Below are positions 60,517 through 64,000 of a stretch of 64,000 bases of DNA, piece by piece (the first letter of the stretch is position 1; every line of letters begins with the position of its first letter). The notes under the pieces are model-generated. The model saw nothing but the letters and a program-made list of their open reading frames with translations. It searched no databases and had not been told where the DNA came from. Made by a program: the position numbers and the translations under genes. This stretch comes from Deltaproteobacteria bacterium (GTDB lineage: Bacteria > Desulfobacterota > Binatia > HRBIN30 > JACQVA1). The stretch is taken from positions 1-64,000 of the forward strand of contig JACQVA010000256.1 in the NCBI GenBank assembly GCA_016210005.1, written 5' to 3'.

Positions 60517-62316
60517 ATGGGTTCTGTACGCCATTACGGGTCAAGAGCTGACATGAAGCGATGGTGGGTGCACTGCCTCGCGTTGAGCGCGTGTTTTGCG
60601 GTAGCGCTGCTCCCCGCCAGCGCCCAGGAGACGCCGGGCGCGAAACCGGGCGTCGATACGCTTGGCCGCGACAACCCACGGGGGGCCATGCGCGGCTACC
60701 TCGAAGCCTGCCGCGCCGGCGACTACGAACGCGCCGCTACGTATCTGGACCTGAGCGGCCTGCCGCCAGCGGCGCGCACCTCACGTGGGCCGGTGCTGGC
60801 GCGCCAGCTGAAGGTCGCTCTCGACCGAACCCTGTGGGTGGAGCTGGACAAGTTGAGTGACGCACCGGAAGGCGAGCGCGACGACGGCTTGCCAGCCCGG
60901 CGGGACGTGGTCGGCACAATCGACACAGCAAAGGGAGTGGTGCCGATGTTCCTGGAGCGGGCGAAAGCGGAGGGCGATACGCTGATCTGGAAGATAGCGC
61001 CGGCAACGATCGCGCAGATTCCTGCGCTCCACCAAGAGTTCGGTTACGGCGTGGTGGGCGAATATCTGCCGCCGATGTTTTTCCAGATCCAGTTTCTGGA
61101 GGTCCAGCTGTGGCAGTGGATCGGCCTTCTCGCTCTGGTCGCGGTCGCGGCCGTTGTCTCATGGATCGCCACCGTGATCATTGTGCGGCTCGCGCGCCCG
61201 GTTGTGGTTCGTATGTGCACAGGTTGGGACGATCGGGCACTGCGGCTGGCGGCGGGGCCGCTCCGTTTGATCATCGCCGTCACCGTGTTCTCCGCCGGCA
61301 CGTACACGCTCGGCCTGGCAGTTCCGGTGCAGGCGTTCATCGCTGCGCTGGAAAAGGCCCTGACGATTGTTGCGGTGACGTGGCTACTCGTGCGGGTCGT
61401 GGCGGTTGCCGCGCACACCGTAGAGGAGCGGTTGGTGGCACGCGGTCAGACCGTGGCTATGTCCATCGTGCCGTTGGGCCGGCGGACGGTGCAGGTGCTG
61501 GTGCTTGCCTTGGCGACGCTCGCGGTGTTGCAGAACCTTGGCATCAACGTCACCGGCATTCTCGCCGGGCTGGGGATTGGTGGGTTAGCGGTCGCTCTGG
61601 CGGCCCAGAAAACGGTGGAGAACCTCTTCGGTGGCGTCACCCTCATCGCGGATCAGCCGGTGCACGTCGGCGACTTCTGCCGCTTTGGCGACAAGATCGG
61701 GACGGTCGAGGAGGTCGGGCTACGCTCAACCCGCGTGCGGACGCTCGACCGGACCGTGGTGACGATTCCGAACGCGGAGTTCGCCGGCATGCAGCTCGAG
61801 AACTTCGCCAGGCGCGATCGTATCTGGTTCCGCACCACGATCGGGCTGCGCTACGAGACGACACCCGACCAGCTGCGGTACGTACTCGTCGAGCTGAAGA
61901 AACTTCTTGTGGCCCATCCCAAGGTACATCCCGATCCCGCGCGGGTGCGCTTCGTCGGCTTTGGCGCCTACTCGCTCGATCTCGAGATCTTCGCTTACGT
62001 GCTCACCACCGACATCAACGAGTACCTCGCCATACAGGAGGATCTTCTGCTGCGCATCATGGATATCGTTGCCGCGAGCGGCGCTGGCTTCGCCTTCCCT
62101 TCCCAGACGATCTACACGGGAACGGACACCGGTCTCGACGCCGAACGCAGCCGCGCCGCCGAGGCCCAGGTGGGCGCGTGGCGCGAACAGAACGCTCTGG
62201 GTCTCCCCCACTTCGCGCCGGAGCAGCTTGCACGCCTTGCCGGTACGTTGGACTATCCGCCGCGCGGATCCGCCATTGGGGCTCATTACGCTCGCGCTGC
62301 ACGAGATGCCCGCTGA
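60517..62316 (+). CDS. MscS family mechanosensitive ion channel with N-terminal periplasmic domain
   Basis: 599 aa. A signal peptide (core ALSACFAVALLPASA, cut near residue 37) leads to a periplasmic domain of about 150 residues. Four or five TM helices follow. The pore helix is GILAGLGIGGLAVALAAQKT, near residues 348-367, and the beta domain continues with FGGVTLIADQPVHVGDF, VRTLDRTVVTIPNAEFAG. These are classical MscS signatures. Such channels release solutes during osmotic downshift. Its place after the trehalose genes fits osmotic control. Confidence 0.93.
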   Translation: MGSVRHYGSRADMKRWWVHCLALSACFAVALLPASAQETPGAKPGVDTLGRDNPRGAMRGYLEACRAGDYERAATYLDLSGLPPAARTSRGPVLARQLKVALDRTLWVELDKLSDAPEGERDDGLPARRDVVGTIDTAKGVVPMFLERAKAEGDTLIWKIAPATIAQIPALHQEFGYGVVGEYLPPMFFQIQFLEVQLWQWIGLLALVAVAAVVSWIATVIIVRLARPVVVRMCTGWDDRALRLAAGPLRLIIAVTVFSAGTYTLGLAVPVQAFIAALEKALTIVAVTWLLVRVVAVAAHTVEERLVARGQTVAMSIVPLGRRTVQVLVLALATLAVLQNLGINVTGILAGLGIGGLAVALAAQKTVENLFGGVTLIADQPVHVGDFCRFGDKIGTVEEVGLRSTRVRTLDRTVVTIPNAEFAGMQLENFARRDRIWFRTTIGLRYETTPDQLRYVLVELKKLLVAHPKVHPDPARVRFVGFGAYSLDLEIFAYVLTTDINEYLAIQEDLLLRIMDIVAASGAGFAFPSQTIYTGTDTGLDAERSRAAEAQVGAWREQNALGLPHFAPEQLARLAGTLDYPPRGSAIGAHYARAARDAR

Positions 62317-62597
62317 GCTGCGGCTGCGCATACTTCTAGAAGCCGCGCGCGTGTGCAAGGGCGACAGCCGGGTCGTCGCCATCGAGCACGGCCGGCCCCC
62401 GACCTTCGCCACCTGGATGCTGCGCTACCTGTGGTGGTTCACCTGGGTCCCCGGTAACCCGGAATCAGCCACGACGAGGGATCTCCAGCAACGCGGGGCT
62501 GGACGCCGAGATGCGTTCGGCCGGTCTCGAGGTCGTTGAACGGCATGGCACGCGCTGGAATTGGATCGAGAGTTTCGTAGGAAACCCTCGTTCCTGA
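62277..62597 (+). pseudogene. C-terminal fragment of a SAM methyltransferase, frameshifted
   Basis: Reads LITLALHEMPAELRLRILLE, a UbiE-type post-motif segment, then RVVAIEHGRPPTFATWMLRY and NPESATTRDLQQRG. Dropping one G from the GGGG run at 62495-62498 restores LDAEMRSAGLEVVERHGT to a TGA at 62595-62597. The N-terminal half with the SAM motif is missing; the start overlaps the mscS 3' end. The fragment is a relic left by deletion. Confidence 0.75.
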
Positions 62598-62610
62598 TCT
62601 TTTTGCACTG

Positions 62611-62813
62611 GGTCGCTCCGGCTCTCCGCGCCGCCTATGCCATGGTCGGACGCCTGACCGAGGCCCTGACACTGCTCGACGAGCGAGTCATGGAGCGGGA
62701 CGCCTCCATGAACGTCATGTCCCGGAACACCCTCACGATCGCGTGCCTCGCCGAGACCCACCTGCCGGCGGGCCACATGGAGGACGCAACCGACCGTGCC
62801 GCGCGGGCCGGCC
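62611..62813 (+). pseudogene. TPR-protein fragment
   Basis: The plus-strand frame reads RAAYAMVGRLTEALTLLDER, then NTLTIACLAETHLPAGHMED and ATDRAARAGL. This pattern (A-Y-x2-x-G-R-x2-EA) is the tetratricopeptide consensus, as in the C-terminal parts of large cyclase/AAA-type regulators. No start or ribosome site is present, and the frame then runs antisense into the next gene. A truncated relic is the simplest reading. Confidence 0.5.
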
Positions 62814-64000
62814 TTACAGCGGTATGTGGCGGAGTAGCACCAGGTCGCCCAATCGCCCCATCTCGACTGCGCCGGCTTCGAGCAGGACCGCCGCGCGCTC
62901 GGCCGGCACCAGGCCGGCGCGTGGAAACGCCTCCGGATCCAGCAGACGCCGCTCCAGCTCGTCGGCTTCGAAGAAACGAAAGGGTCGTCCACCATAGAAG
63001 ATCAAGGTTGGGTGCTCCTCGGTCGCTCCGACAAAAGGCTCTTCCAGCAGCGTCTCACTGATCACGCTTCCGAGGACACGGAAGGACTCGAAAGCCTCCT
63101 CGGTCTCGATGACGGAGCGCCGCGCTGCGGGCGCGGCGACGAGCGCAGCGATGGCGAGACCGCTCAAGGCCGCCGGATGTATGAGCCGTGCGCGCGCACG
63201 CAGCCCGGAGCCGAGGAAACCCAGCGCCATCCCGCCCGCCACCGCCAGCATCGGCAGTGCCGGAAGACAATACCAGGGCAGCCGGGTGCGTACCGCCGTC
63301 GCTGCGGCCATGACGAGAACCGCCGCGAGAAACCAAGGGGCCAGCGCCGCGCGCCGCTGGCGGCCGGTAAGCGCGGCCAGCGCGACTGCCGCGGTCGCTC
63401 CAACAACCCACGATCCGCCGCCGGTCCACAGCGCCCACATGGGATACCACCATGGGGCAGCATGGCCCTCGATCGGCTCGATGGCGCGGCTCCAGATCTC
63501 GCGTCCGAAATGAACTGCCAAGAAACCCGTGCCTTCCGTCGCAAGCTGCAACGCGTACCACGGCAGGGCAAAAGCGATGGCGCCAAACGCGGCGTATAAG
63601 GTATCCCTCTGCCTCGCCCTGTCGCGAATTGACGCAAGAAACGCCGCCGCGGGAGCGAGAAGGCCGAGCGGTCCCTTGGCAAGGATCGCGAGTCCCACCA
63701 CTATGGCGACGCCGAGCCGCCGGCGGTGCCAGCCTGCCTCAGTGCCGAATCGGGCAAGCGCAACCATGGTCAGGAATATAGCGAGGGAATCCGTGCATGC
63801 CCGCCGCCCGCCCCGTTCGATGAACAGCGTGGATCCGAGCAGGCATGCCGTGGTGGCGAGGGCTGCCGGCAGACCAGCTCGCTGGGCCACCACCGCGCCG
63901 GCCACGGCAGCGGTGCCCACGCCGGCCAGCGCGGACGGTGCGCGAACCCCCGTCTCGTTCACGCCGAATGTTCCGTAGGCGAGAGCCATTGACCAGAACA
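62814..64000 (-). CDS. GT39/ArnT-like membrane glycosyltransferase, 5' end beyond the window
   Basis: At least 395 codons, open to the window edge; the true start lies beyond position 64000 (upstream codons read FWSMALAYGTFGVNE, typical of the second conserved block). About eight to ten hydrophobic helices, with RAPSALAGVGT and ILAKGPLGLLAPA, and the WYxLP-type GTRLPWYCLPALP variant, resemble ArnT/GT39 enzymes. These move sugars from polyprenyl phosphate to lipid A, protein or glycan outside the membrane. The C-terminal soluble domain (FYGGRPFRFFEADE) matches the ArnT-like layout. Confidence 0.85.
   Translation of the reverse strand, partial: FWSMALAYGTFGVNETGVRAPSALAGVGTAAVAGAVVAQRAGLPAALATTACLLGSTLFIERGGRRACTDSLAIFLTMVALARFGTEAGWHRRRLGVAIVVGLAILAKGPLGLLAPAAAFLASIRDRARQRDTLYAAFGAIAFALPWYALQLATEGTGFLAVHFGREIWSRAIEPIEGHAAPWWYPMWALWTGGGSWVVGATAAVALAALTGRQRRAALAPWFLAAVLVMAAATAVRTRLPWYCLPALPMLAVAGGMALGFLGSGLRARARLIHPAALSGLAIAALVAAPAARRSVIETEEAFESFRVLGSVISETLLEEPFVGATEEHPTLIFYGGRPFRFFEADELERRLLDPEAFPRAGLVPAERAAVLLEAGAVEMGRLGDLVLLRHIPL

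Noticed and set aside
1-64000. CRISPR arrays, tRNA or rRNA genes, phage or plasmid genes
   Set aside because: None seen: no regularly spaced repeats, no cloverleaf-like sequence noticed by eye, no integrase or replication genes. A tRNA scan would be needed to exclude tRNAs fully.

Overview
The window is GC-rich, densely packed bacterial DNA. No rRNA, tRNA or CRISPR array was seen. The gene content points to a Gram-negative, LPS-making bacterium: a RfaE1-type heptose kinase, stand-alone FabD, an IspB-type polyprenyl synthase, Lon, family-4 uracil-DNA glycosylase, NfeD/slipin, and 2-oxoacid:ferredoxin oxidoreductases beside CoA-transferase, acyl-CoA synthetase and hydantoinase-B genes. That mix fits a deltaproteobacterial-grade lineage (Desulfobacterota, Myxococcota or Binatota-like). 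This assignment is inference only; no marker gene in the window settles it.

Layout. 1-256: remnant of a GIY-YIG-encoding repeat element. 232-1550 (minus): comF and a methyltransferase. 1624-6793: a zinc-ribbon protein, a 59-aa membrane protein coupled to a CaiB-type CoA-transferase, greA, a GalT-like gene on the opposite strand, and a long-chain acyl-CoA synthetase. 6907-16525: a terminator hairpin and then the translation operon rimP-nusA-ylxR-infB-ylxP-rbfA-truB, continuing into a GT4 glycosyltransferase, rfaE1 and yicC. 16562-26711 (minus): fabD, an orphan hydantoinase B plus SDR, a galT-glgA-phosphatase sugar-phosphate operon, and lon. 26910-38904 (mostly plus): DUF2203, DUF4149, HAD, DUF971-mrp, ferredoxin, a phospholipid/membrane cluster, a CoaBC-DUF4416 fusion, UDG, and nfeD-slipin. 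A polyprenyl synthase and a secreted Zn-phospholipase-C-like protein lie on the minus strand in this stretch. 38945-47956 (minus): a four-gene 2-oxoacid oxidoreductase operon, korA-korB-unknown-giant PFOR.

48251-48450 holds a second, internally deleted copy of the GIY-YIG repeat element. It has terminal inverted repeats and a flanking direct repeat that looks like a target-site duplication. Downstream are an SDR (plus) and a coupled minus-strand cell-envelope operon: a GT2-membrane glycosyltransferase fusion, a HEAT-repeat protein, a methyltransferase and a polysaccharide deacetylase (49441-54299).

54429-62316 reads as an osmoadaptation island. It carries a candidate promoter, a 48-aa ORF, otsB, a DUF5752 gene, a TreT-like trehalose synthase, an OtsA joined to an N-terminal two-TM extracytoplasmic module, a DUF4336 gene and an MscS-type channel. 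Both de novo trehalose routes (OtsA/OtsB and TreT) are in one operon with a membrane-tethered first enzyme. The end of the window holds two gene fragments (methyltransferase and TPR protein) and a partial GT39/ArnT-like membrane glycosyltransferase.

The two strongest candidates for something undescribed are the TIR-bounded GIY-YIG repeat element, seen in two decay states, and the membrane-tethered OtsA within its trehalose operon.
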